DNA of 64,000 nucleotides from RGIG9379 sp031553005 (GTDB lineage: Bacteria; Bacteroidota; Bacteroidia; Bacteroidales; Paludibacteraceae): NCBI GenBank assembly GCA_031553005.1, contig JAVBMA010000065.1, positions 11,699 through 75,698 of the forward strand, in the 5' to 3' direction. Every line of letters begins with the position of its first letter. Positions within the stretch are counted from its first letter, which is position 1. The notes below the pieces were generated by a model. That model was not told the DNA's origin and ran no database searches. It saw nothing but the letters and a program-made list of their open reading frames with translations. Shown piece by piece: positions 53,884-62,084 of the stretch. The position numbers and the translations under genes are program-made.

Positions 53884-54035
53884 GCTTATCCGTAATATTA
53901 TCAATAATTCCAATATCAATGAATTTTATAAACACAAAGGCACAAAGAACACGAAATTGTATTTATTTTCTTTGTGTACTTCGTGCCTTTGTGTTTACTA
54001 TTTTTTATTAATGGTAGGTAATATTGCGGATAAGC
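53884..54035. mobile_element. Miniature inverted-repeat element (element D), 152 bp
   Basis: The best preserved copy. The ends GCTTATCCGTAATATTA (53884-53900) and TAATATTGCGGATAAGC (54019-54035) pair at 16 of 17 positions. The interior is a hairpin of ACACAAAGGCACAAAG / CTTCGTGCCTTTGTGT type. Copies C and B lie 2 and 10 kb away in reverse orientation. No coding capacity. Confidence 0.8.
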
Positions 54036-54060
54036 ATTATAAATCAATAAAAGTTTCAGT

Positions 54061-54588
54061 ATGAAAAAATTCTTTCTCTTTCTATCCTCCCTATTGTTCC
54101 TTTGCTTTCTGGCACTCTTTTTTGTCCAGTTTAAGTCGAAGGAAGTTGTAAGCGAGACCGGTATTTGGCGATTGGAAAAAATTGAAGAATTTAAAATTAT
54201 GTCTATAAAGCAGGATAGTTCTTCTTTTTCAGAAGCACAATCAGCACTGTTTTTGAAAAAATTACGTTATGAATCATTACCCGTAAGCGCACTATTTTGC
54301 TTTACAAATTCTTCTTCTTTGGGAAACCCTAAAGAAATAGTTTGCCGTATTGCTTATAAGAATATTGAAATAGAAAAAACAATCGGAGAGTTGAATATTT
54401 CTCCCGAAAACTCTTTATACAAATCTTCAGGTATATTCTCATTTAATCTGTCCGAGCTGAATAAGAACCGGACAGAGCAGGAAATATTGGAATTTATAAA
54501 AGTTTTCCCGCAGGATACACAAATAAAATATTCGATAAAACCTGTTTATTCCGATCATCTTGAAGAGCAGGAGTGGATTGATTTATAA
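54061..54588 (+). CDS. Secreted or membrane-anchored protein, unknown function
   Basis: 175 residues with an N-terminal hydrophobic segment (about 4-24) that could be a signal anchor. The rest is mixed alpha/beta with EAQSALFLKKLRYESLPVSALFCF and FKVFPQDTQIKYSIKPVYS-like strands. No recognised family, no lipobox, one internal Cys pair only. Flanked by element D upstream and the GAAAGGTGA repeat downstream of its stop. Possibly a lineage-specific gene. Confidence 0.5.
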   Translation: MKKFFLFLSSLLFLCFLALFFVQFKSKEVVSETGIWRLEKIEEFKIMSIKQDSSSFSEAQSALFLKKLRYESLPVSALFCFTNSSSLGNPKEIVCRIAYKNIEIEKTIGELNISPENSLYKSSGIFSFNLSELNKNRTEQEILEFIKVFPQDTQIKYSIKPVYSDHLEEQEWIDL

Positions 54589-54675
54589 GTTGAAAATTGA
54601 AAGGTGAGAGTTGAAAGGTGAAAGTTTTTGTAATGCTGGAGATTTTTAGCGAAGGATTTTACGAAGTTTTATGAG

Positions 54676-55410
54676 ATGAGTCAGACTTCTCTTACATGGA
54701 ATCCTTGGCATGGTTGCCGTAAGTTGAGTGCAGGATGCCTGAATTGCTATGTTTACCGTATTGACGGACGGCATGGAAGAGATAGCTCTGAAATTAAACA
54801 AACTGCCAATTTTGATTTTCCGGTAAAGAAAAAACGTACCGGAGAATATAAAATACCTTCGGGAACATTGGTCTATACTTGTTTTAGTTCCGATTTCTTG
54901 TTGGAAGAGGCCGATCAATGGCGGCATGAAGCCTGGCAAATGATGCGGATCCGGAGCGACCTTCATTTTCTGTTCATTACAAAGCGAATTGACCGCTTAC
55001 AGTATTGTTTACCCGAAGATTGGGGCGAGGGATATGAGAACGTTACTATTTGTTGTACTGTTGAGAATCAGGATAGGGCAGATTTTCGTCTTCCTATTTA
55101 TAAGGCTGCGCCAATCAGGCATAAAATAATTATTTGCGAACCTCTTTTGGAACGGATTGATCTTTCTCCTTATCTTGGAAGCTGGATTGAAGAAGTAGTC
55201 GTGGGAGGAGAGTCCGGAGTAGAAGCCCGGGTATGCAATTATGATTGGATTATGGAAATCCGCGATTTATGTGTGAAAGAAAATATTTCGTTTTGGTTTA
55301 AACAAACAGGGACGAAGTTTGTGAAGGACGGGAAATTTTATTTTATAAAGAGATGTTTGCAACATGCACAGGCGAGAAAAGCCGGAATTAATTATAAAGG
55401 TGAAAGGTGA
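54676..55410 (+). CDS. Phage Gp37/Gp68-family (DUF5131) protein
   Basis: 244 residues. WNPWHGCRKLSAGCLNCY at the N-terminus gives C14, C21 and C24, a C-x6-C-x2-C cluster resembling a radical-SAM-type iron-sulfur site; FLFITKRIDRL, VTICCTVENQDRADFRLP and VGGESGVEAR are the other family signatures. The family occurs in phages and chromosomes without a proven reaction. There are no phage genes around it. The C-terminal KGER and stop are contributed by the GAAAGGTGA repeat. Confidence 0.8.
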   Translation: MSQTSLTWNPWHGCRKLSAGCLNCYVYRIDGRHGRDSSEIKQTANFDFPVKKKRTGEYKIPSGTLVYTCFSSDFLLEEADQWRHEAWQMMRIRSDLHFLFITKRIDRLQYCLPEDWGEGYENVTICCTVENQDRADFRLPIYKAAPIRHKIIICEPLLERIDLSPYLGSWIEEVVVGGESGVEARVCNYDWIMEIRDLCVKENISFWFKQTGTKFVKDGKFYFIKRCLQHAQARKAGINYKGER

Positions 55411-55628
55411 GAAATGAAAGATGAAAAGTGGTTTGTGGGCGTGATTATGAGATTCTTTGTTGTGTTTTTTATGAGGAAATATAATAATATTTCTTTTTAA
55501 TTCGATTTTAAATACGTCACCTTATATAGAGCGAATGAATTTTCTCTCTATATTTCTTTTTATTACGGAAAAAGTATAATTTCGCAATCTCTACATAGCA
55601 AAATCAGTATAATTTAATAAATGAAAAA

Positions 55629-58358
55629 ATGACAACGAGTAATGTGAAAAGAGTTTACACTTTTGGTAACGGAGAAGCCGAAGGCAAGGCCGATATGAAA
55701 AATTTGCTGGGTGGCAAAGGTGCTAACCTTGCAGAAATGAATTTGATCGGAGTTCCTGTTCCTCCCGGATTTACAATTCCGACAGATGTTTGTACCGAAT
55801 ATTATGAATTAGGAAAAGATAAAGTCGTAGAATTATTAAAACCAGAAGTGGAAAAAGCCATAGCAGGTGTGGAAAAATTAATGAATTCCAAATTCGGAGA
55901 CATTGAAAATCCACTTTTAGTATCTGTTCGCTCAGGAGCTCGCGCTTCCATGCCGGGTATGATGGATACTATTCTTAATTTAGGTCTGAATGATGCTGTT
56001 GTAGAAGGTTTGATCCGCAAAACAGGTAATGCCCGTTTTGCATGGGACTCTTACCGTCGTTTCGTGCAAATGTACGGAGACGTGGTATTAGGTATGAAAC
56101 CTGCGAATAAGAATGATATAGACCCGTTCGAAGAAATTATCGAACACCTGAAAGAAGCCAAAGGAGTGGAGTTGGATACCGAGCTTTCGGTAGATGACTT
56201 GAAAGAATTGGTAGCTAAATTTAAAGCCGCCGTATTGAAACAAACCGGAAAGAATTTCCCTGATTCGGCTTATGAGCAACTTTGGGGTGCTATTTGTTCC
56301 GTGTTTGACTCATGGATGAACGACCGTGCTATTCTTTACCGTAAAATGGAGGGAATCCCTGCCGAGTGGGGAACAGCAGTCAACGTACAGGCTATGGTGT
56401 TTGGGAATATGGGTAACACTTCGGCAACCGGTGTTTGTTTTTCGCGCGATGCCGCTACCGGAGAAGACCAGTTTGTAGGCGAATACCTCATTAATGCCCA
56501 AGGAGAAGATGTGGTTGCCGGTATCCGTACGCCACAACAGATTACTAAAATAGGATCCCAACGCTGGGCTCAGTTGGCAGGTGTTTCCGAAAGTGAACGT
56601 GTAGCAAAATATCCTTCAATGGAAGAGGCTATGCCTGAGATTTATAAAGAACTAGATGCTATACAGACCCGCCTTGAAAACCACTATAAAGATATGCAGG
56701 ATATGGAGTTTACCGTTCAGGAAGGTAAACTTTGGTTCTTACAGACACGTAGCGGAAAACGTACCGGTGCAGCTATGGTGAAGATTGCCATGGATATGTT
56801 ACACCAAGGTATGATTGACGAAAAGACAGCCCTGTTACGTGTAGAGCCAATCAAATTAGATGAATTATTACACCCTGTTTTTGATAAAAAAGCATTGGAA
56901 TCGGCAAAAGTAATTGCAAAAGGATTAGCCGCATCTCCGGGTGCTGCTTCCGGTAAGATTGTATTCAATGCCGACGATGCTGCCGCTTGGGCAGAAAGAG
57001 GAGAGAAGGTAATTATGGTGCGTATTGAAACATCCCCTGAAGACCTTGCAGGTATGGCCGCCGCACAGGGAATCCTGACTGCCCGCGGAGGTATGACCTC
57101 TCACGCTGCTGTTGTTGCCCGCGGTATGGGTAAATGTTGCGTTTCGGGAGCCGGAGCGTTGAAAATAGACTACGCAACCAAAACAATTGATGTAGATGGA
57201 ATGACATTGAAAGAAGGGGATTTTATCTCCCTCAATGGTTCTACAGGAGATATATATGCCGGACAGGTAGCCACTAAAGAAGCCGAATTAGATGCCGATT
57301 TTGCCGAATTGATGACCCTTGCCGACAAATACACAAAAATGTCTGTACGTACCAATGCCGATACGCCATATGATGCTCAGGTAGCACGTAAGTTCGGTGC
57401 TGTCGGTATCGGACTTTGCCGTACTGAGCATATGTTCTTTGAAGGTGAAAAGATCAAAGCTATGCGCGAGATGATTCTGGCCGAAAATACCGAAGGCCGC
57501 CGTAAAGCATTGGCAAAACTCCTTCCTTACCAGCAAGCCGACTTTGAAGGCATTTTCGAAGCAATGGCAGGGCTTCCGGTGACTGTTCGCTTACTCGATC
57601 CGCCTTTGCACGAATTTGTTCCTCACGATGAAAAAGGACAACAAGAGATGGCTGACGCCATGGGTGTTCCTGTTAAGGTAATTAAACAGCGTGTTGAAGC
57701 TCTTCACGAACAAAATCCGATGCTAGGACACCGTGGTGCACGTTTGGGTAATACCTATCCTGAAATTACCGAAATGCAAACACGCGCTATTTTGGGTGCT
57801 GCGTTGGCATTAAAGAAAAAAGGAGTAACTGCTATTCCTGAAATCATGGTGCCGCTTACAGGTATTTTGAATGAGTTTTTGGAACAGGAAAAAATAATTC
57901 GCACTACTGCAGCTAAGTTGTTTGAAGAAAAAGGAGATAAAGTAGAATTCAAAGTTGGAACAATGATTGAGATACCTCGTGCAGCTTTAACTGCCGACCG
58001 TATTGCTTCCGCTGCTGAGTTCTTCTCATTCGGGACAAATGACCTGACTCAGATGACGTTCGGATACTCCCGCGACGATATTGCTTCGTTCCTGCCGGTT
58101 TACCTGGAAAAGAAAATTTTGAAATTTGACCCCTTCCAGGTATTAGACCAAAAAGGAGTAGGGCAGTTGGTTCAAATGGCTACCGAAAAAGGCCGTCTTA
58201 TACGTCCTGACCTGAAATGCGGTATTTGTGGTGAACATGGTGGTGAACCTTCATCCATCGAATTCTGCCACAAAGTAGGTTTGAACTACGTTAGTTGCTC
58301 GCCGTTCCGTGTTCCTATTGCACGTCTATCGGCAGCACAGGCTGTGTTGAAAAACTAA
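55629..58358 (+). CDS. ppdK: Pyruvate, phosphate dikinase
   Basis: 909 residues. ATG at 55629; the ATG 8 nt earlier is out of frame. The N-terminal ATP-grasp domain has KNLLGGKGANLAEM and SVRSGARASMPGMMDT; the phosphohistidine domain has GGMTSHAAVVARGMGKCC with catalytic H492; the C-terminal PEP/pyruvate domain has FGTNDLTQMTFGYSRDD and LKCGICGEHGG. Interconverts pyruvate, ATP and phosphate with PEP, AMP and pyrophosphate; common in anaerobes for glycolysis or gluconeogenesis. High codon bias relative to neighbours suggests strong expression. Confident. Confidence 0.97.
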   Translation: MTTSNVKRVYTFGNGEAEGKADMKNLLGGKGANLAEMNLIGVPVPPGFTIPTDVCTEYYELGKDKVVELLKPEVEKAIAGVEKLMNSKFGDIENPLLVSVRSGARASMPGMMDTILNLGLNDAVVEGLIRKTGNARFAWDSYRRFVQMYGDVVLGMKPANKNDIDPFEEIIEHLKEAKGVELDTELSVDDLKELVAKFKAAVLKQTGKNFPDSAYEQLWGAICSVFDSWMNDRAILYRKMEGIPAEWGTAVNVQAMVFGNMGNTSATGVCFSRDAATGEDQFVGEYLINAQGEDVVAGIRTPQQITKIGSQRWAQLAGVSESERVAKYPSMEEAMPEIYKELDAIQTRLENHYKDMQDMEFTVQEGKLWFLQTRSGKRTGAAMVKIAMDMLHQGMIDEKTALLRVEPIKLDELLHPVFDKKALESAKVIAKGLAASPGAASGKIVFNADDAAAWAERGEKVIMVRIETSPEDLAGMAAAQGILTARGGMTSHAAVVARGMGKCCVSGAGALKIDYATKTIDVDGMTLKEGDFISLNGSTGDIYAGQVATKEAELDADFAELMTLADKYTKMSVRTNADTPYDAQVARKFGAVGIGLCRTEHMFFEGEKIKAMREMILAENTEGRRKALAKLLPYQQADFEGIFEAMAGLPVTVRLLDPPLHEFVPHDEKGQQEMADAMGVPVKVIKQRVEALHEQNPMLGHRGARLGNTYPEITEMQTRAILGAALALKKKGVTAIPEIMVPLTGILNEFLEQEKIIRTTAAKLFEEKGDKVEFKVGTMIEIPRAALTADRIASAAEFFSFGTNDLTQMTFGYSRDDIASFLPVYLEKKILKFDPFQVLDQKGVGQLVQMATEKGRLIRPDLKCGICGEHGGEPSSIEFCHKVGLNYVSCSPFRVPIARLSAAQAVLKN

Positions 58359-58383
58359 AATAGAAAATTTTTGATATAATAGA

Positions 58384-58416
58384 AGAGGTTATTTCGTTTT
58401 GAAGTAACCTCTTTTT
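58384..58416 (+). terminator. Intrinsic terminator of ppdK
   Basis: AGAGGTTA (58384-58391) with TAACCTCT (58405-58412), inner TTC/GAA pairs, and a TTTTT tail. 26 nt after the stop. Confidence 0.9.
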
Positions 58417-58761
58417 ATATTTTTTACATCATTACTTGGATTAACCTTTCACCCATATTTTCTGTAGCATAAAAGCTTACAGTATAAATATCTGATATAG
58501 CGTCTATTGTTATATCAAAGTTAAAAGCAAGCCTTGGACTTGTATATTTTTTGGTTTAGTTCACTTTGTCCGGGCAGGATGTCCTACATTTAGGTTTGAC
58601 GTAGGCATAGAGCCATACACCAAACGATTCACTTTTTATTTTGATATGCTATGCTACCGGCAACAAAGATGAGTTTAGGTGTTGTTCAAAGATGCAGGTT
58701 TTGTTGTCAATATAAGGTAAATGTTGCTGTTTGTTGGTTTTAAAATCTGTAAATACAGGAA
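58417..58761. other. Intergenic region, possible gene remnant
   Basis: Mostly AT-rich. The minus frame 58555-58424 is open for 43 codons without a start (AFNFDITIDAISDIYTVSFY near its middle) and reads like a beta-rich protein end, but no family could be assigned. A GTCCTAC/GTAGG word pair lies near 58578-58603. Nothing else recognised. Confidence 0.3.
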
Positions 58762-58798
58762 ATAAAGGGCTGAAAAATGAAATTTTTCAGCCCTTTAT
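58762..58798. terminator. 17-bp hairpin downstream of the C25 protease gene
   Basis: ATAAAGGGCTGAAAAAT (58762-58778) pairs perfectly with 58782-58798 around a GAA loop. It lies about 77 nt past the leftward protease stop and is likely its terminator. Confidence 0.7.
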
Positions 58799-58874
58799 AT
58801 TAAAAAAACAAACCATTTTTACGTCATTACTTAAAATTATTTATTAAACGAGGGGTAATAGAGGTAGTGTATTT

Positions 58875-61124
58875 TCATTGATGTACTTCAAAAGTCCCTC
58901 CTAATTCAGTTTCAAATCCACTATCGAAGTTTACATTCTGTTTGGCTTCAAAAATAACATTTACTCCATTTTTAATTATTACATCGCCTTGTGTTGAAGA
59001 TGGTTTTACATTATTACCGACATAAATATTTCGACCAACCACATAAGCATCATGATTAAATGTGAAATTTTGAATATATACATCTTCTGGGTATTGGTAT
59101 GGGATATAATTATGTTTTGTAATGGTTACGTAATATGGACAACTAACATTTGTGAAAATTGCATTTGACACATTTTCTTTTACTTCAAAATAAGTTGTAC
59201 CAAAATCCATACTTGTAAGGGCTATGATACAACCTGCTACTCCTCCTGTATTAATAGTAACCGTTGTACCAGATTGAGAAATAATAGGATTTGAAAAAGA
59301 TAGAGGATCTTCTGTATAAATAGGCATTTCTGGGTCTCCAATTGCATTCAATGTAAACTGCAACCATCTTTTAGTACCATAATAAATTGAAGAACCAATA
59401 GTTTGTTCTTTTACTGTAGAAGTTATTGCTGCAAATTTATAACCATCTGAACTTGGTAAACCATTAAACAACAAATTATAAAAATTTGCATTATATTGAA
59501 AAGATGGTCCTAACGAAGAAGATGGATAGTTACTATCCCAGCCTACCCGAGAACTTCCCCAATAGGCAATACAAGCTCCCTTTGGATTACGAATAAAGGC
59601 TTCGCTTAAACAAGGGTCAGCTGTTTTGTCAAACCCATTTGTATTACAAGCCATTGTTAAAATAATACTTGCATTTTCATTTTGTAAAGCTAAAGCGTTA
59701 GCAGAATTATAACTACTTCCAGTTTCCATAGACCATGTAGTAGTTCCACCATGTGTTGCCATGTGAAAAAAATGATACCCATTGTCTATTTGCGTTTGCA
59801 AATTGGATGAATTTAAATCATAAGTTTCATCACCTGCAAAATCAGTTCCAGTATCATAGAAACGATACTTTATACCATCCCAAAATGGCGCTATATAATT
59901 GTTATACATCGTTTCATTCCTTCGATCTACATCACTTCGCCCATCCCAGGTATTCCATAATTCGTTTCCTGCTAATAGCATTTTTTTAATATAATTCGAT
60001 GTTGCTGGATTTATTTCATATTTCATTAATTTATTGATAAAGGCAGTAGTCTGTTCTCTATTTCTAATTGGTAAGCGAGAAATGTATATTTCAGGACTCA
60101 TGTCGATATCATCATCCGTTTCTCCTATTATATCATTTTCGTTTGCATTCCAATCAAATGTATTGTCGAAGCAGGCAAAAAACAAATCACAAGGAGTATT
60201 ATCAATAGTACTACCATTTTTTACATAACATATTTGAACTGGGACAATAGTATTATCTCCTCCTAATAATGCCCATTTAAGATTTTTGTTTTCATAATAA
60301 TCTTGTAAACATTTTTTTATCTTTATTTGATTCGTACTTCCCGTATAATTAGAATAAATATAATTTGTCGATAAAATTTCTGTTTTAATCCCTTTTTTAG
60401 TTTTCCATGCTTTTAATGGTAAAAAACTTTCTTTTAAATCTTCTGATGTTATTATTAAATATTCAATATTATCAGTAGTTGTTCTTGTTGTTGATAATAT
60501 TTTTTGTTGGGGATATAGTGTATTAATTTCTTCGGGATTAATAACCATGCTTTTTATATAGTCTTTCATATCATATCTTCTTACACTTGAATTAACTGAC
60601 TCTTTAGTGGATTTTCTACTTTGATTAAATGATATATCCATTTCTGTTATTAACTCCAAAGAGCGTTTCTGAGTATTGTATGTAAAAGGACAAACCGAAA
60701 AAGCAGCCATATAAAAACCTCGTGACTTTATTACTGTTTCAAATTTCAAATTTTTATCTGGGTATATACCTTTTGAATAATTGCTTACATTGCTATTATT
60801 GATTATAGGTATAGATGTAGGTTGTACAACAGGGTTATTCATGACAAAAATATCCTGAAATATTTCTTTTGTCTTAACATTTACAGTGACATTTTCAACA
60901 TTTGTATTTTCAGGGATTAAGATGTGGATCGTTTTGTAAGGCAATGCAGGTAAAGTCGTATCTTCTAAAAGATAATAATCTGAACCTTTGCTTATTATCT
61001 CATATCCTATTGGGGTTTTAAAAAAAGAAAACTCATTTTCTTCAAATTTCAAATTATAATTTGATTGAGAGAAAATGGCTAAATGTATAGCCATTATTTG
61101 TAATAATATAAATGTTCGTTTCAT
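58875..61124 (-). CDS. Gingipain-like C25 cysteine protease
   Basis: 749 residues. Signal peptide about 1-19. A propeptide-like region (about 20-210) leads to the C25 catalytic domain (about 215-620): EYLIITSEDLKESFLPLKAWKTKKG, ALLGGDNTIVP, DMSPEIYISRLPIRN, with the catalytic H458 in MATHGG and C493 in TMACNTNG. An Ig-like domain follows (about 630-700). The last ~40 residues (VIFEAKQNVNFDSGFETELGGTFEVHQ region) are not the usual PNPA/KIIIK tail but resemble the coathanger-stack C-terminus of other surface proteins. Presumably secreted by T9SS. More AT-rich than the flanking ppdK and glyA. Confidence 0.85.
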   Translation of the reverse strand: MKRTFILLQIMAIHLAIFSQSNYNLKFEENEFSFFKTPIGYEIISKGSDYYLLEDTTLPALPYKTIHILIPENTNVENVTVNVKTKEIFQDIFVMNNPVVQPTSIPIINNSNVSNYSKGIYPDKNLKFETVIKSRGFYMAAFSVCPFTYNTQKRSLELITEMDISFNQSRKSTKESVNSSVRRYDMKDYIKSMVINPEEINTLYPQQKILSTTRTTTDNIEYLIITSEDLKESFLPLKAWKTKKGIKTEILSTNYIYSNYTGSTNQIKIKKCLQDYYENKNLKWALLGGDNTIVPVQICYVKNGSTIDNTPCDLFFACFDNTFDWNANENDIIGETDDDIDMSPEIYISRLPIRNREQTTAFINKLMKYEINPATSNYIKKMLLAGNELWNTWDGRSDVDRRNETMYNNYIAPFWDGIKYRFYDTGTDFAGDETYDLNSSNLQTQIDNGYHFFHMATHGGTTTWSMETGSSYNSANALALQNENASIILTMACNTNGFDKTADPCLSEAFIRNPKGACIAYWGSSRVGWDSNYPSSSLGPSFQYNANFYNLLFNGLPSSDGYKFAAITSTVKEQTIGSSIYYGTKRWLQFTLNAIGDPEMPIYTEDPLSFSNPIISQSGTTVTINTGGVAGCIIALTSMDFGTTYFEVKENVSNAIFTNVSCPYYVTITKHNYIPYQYPEDVYIQNFTFNHDAYVVGRNIYVGNNVKPSSTQGDVIIKNGVNVIFEAKQNVNFDSGFETELGGTFEVHQ

Positions 61125-61132
61125 CTAGTGAT

Positions 61133-61237
61133 TTATTTAATGATTATTTTACCTGGTAATTTTTGATTGTTTTCAATAATTGCAGAACACATAAAAATAC
61201 CTTTTACGAGATTTTGAACTTCAATTTTATTTTTACC
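61133..61237 (-). pseudogene. Orphan T9SS C-terminal domain fragment
   Basis: The minus frame from 61237 to a stop at 61133 encodes 34 residues starting after a stop codon: IEVQNLVKGIFMCSAII then NQKLPGKIIIK. This is the last third of a type A T9SS sorting domain with no body attached. It ends 9 nt before the C25 ATG, so it is the leftover 3' end of a deleted or replaced secreted-protein gene. Confidence 0.65.
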
Positions 61238-61292
61238 TTATTCTTTATGCTGTATACCTATTATTTTTGCCTATTGTGTTTTTAGGTATTTT

Positions 61293-61904
61293 TTACCTCT
61301 TCTCCCAGGCATTCACAATCTCAGCCACATATACTTTATGAAAATCTTTATCAGGATAATTTTTTGAAACGATTGCGGTATCAAGAAAATCTTTCGGATC
61401 CAGAAATTGGGCATATAATTTTTTACACTCTAGCACGAGATAAGCTTCTTCGAAAGTTACGTTTCCGTTTGGTGTAACATGCGGGGTAATTCCGGCTTTT
61501 TCAGCTTTGTTTATGTCCCTGCCCGAAGTTGTTCCGCAAATCTGTAAAGCCTGACGGTACTCTTCTTTGAAGAAAGAGAGCGTAAATTCATCTTTCTTTT
61601 CCGTAAATTCAAAGGTATAGCGTTGCGGGCGGATAAAGACAAATACGACCGGTTTATTCCACAGGAAGCCCATAGTTCCCCAACTGGCAGTCATAGTGTT
61701 AAATGACGATGAATCTCCGGCTGTTACCAGCATCCATTTGTCGCCAATCAATTGAATCGCATTTTCGTTAATCTCTTTCGGGTTTACTTGCTGAAAAGTG
61801 TTGTTTGTTTCTTTCATATTATTTTCTGTTTTGTTTTCCGTATTGGGTTGGTTACAAGCCGACAATCCGATAAAAAGCGTTATTAATAAAATAAGTTGCT
61901 TCAT
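61293..61904 (-). CDS. Flavin-reductase-like lipoprotein
   Basis: 203 residues. Signal peptide with lipobox LSAC (C17), then an Asn/Thr-rich linker. Residues about 38-203 are a flavin reductase/FMN-binding split barrel: NAIQLIGDKWMLVTAG, FNTMTASWGTMGFLWNKPVVFVFIRPQRYT and the GRDINKAEKAG segment. Such proteins are normally cytoplasmic. An internal ATG (residue 30, MKETNNTF) could give a cytoplasmic form. As annotated it would reduce or bind flavin outside the cytoplasm. Confidence 0.8.
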   Translation of the reverse strand: MKQLILLITLFIGLSACNQPNTENKTENNMKETNNTFQQVNPKEINENAIQLIGDKWMLVTAGDSSSFNTMTASWGTMGFLWNKPVVFVFIRPQRYTFEFTEKKDEFTLSFFKEEYRQALQICGTTSGRDINKAEKAGITPHVTPNGNVTFEEAYLVLECKKLYAQFLDPKDFLDTAIVSKNYPDKDFHKVYVAEIVNAWEKR

Positions 61905-62030
61905 TTGTATTAAAAATTTATGGTTGAATTATGTTGACCGGTTTGAGGTAAATTTTCAGTTCGCAATATAGGAAAAAATAGGTAAATAAATAACATTCTT
62001 AAACAATAAGGCAGAGATTTTTTATTAAAA

Positions 62031-62063
62031 AAACCTGTTAAGTTTTTAAAACTTAACAGGTTT
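62031..62063 (-). terminator. Intrinsic terminator of glyA
   Basis: AAACCTGTTAAGTTTT (62031-62046) and its exact complement (62048-62063) around a single T. On the minus strand it is followed by a T-rich tract. 22 nt past the glyA stop. Confidence 0.85.
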
Positions 62064-62084
62064 ATAGGTTTATATCCTACATTC

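Noticed and set aside
54676..55410. Prophage suggested by Gp37/Gp68-family and tail-collar proteins
   Set aside because: No capsid, terminase, integrase or other phage genes; both families are common in Bacteroidota chromosomes.
58424..58555. 43-codon open minus frame as a gene
   Set aside because: No start codon and no recognised family; kept only as a possible remnant.
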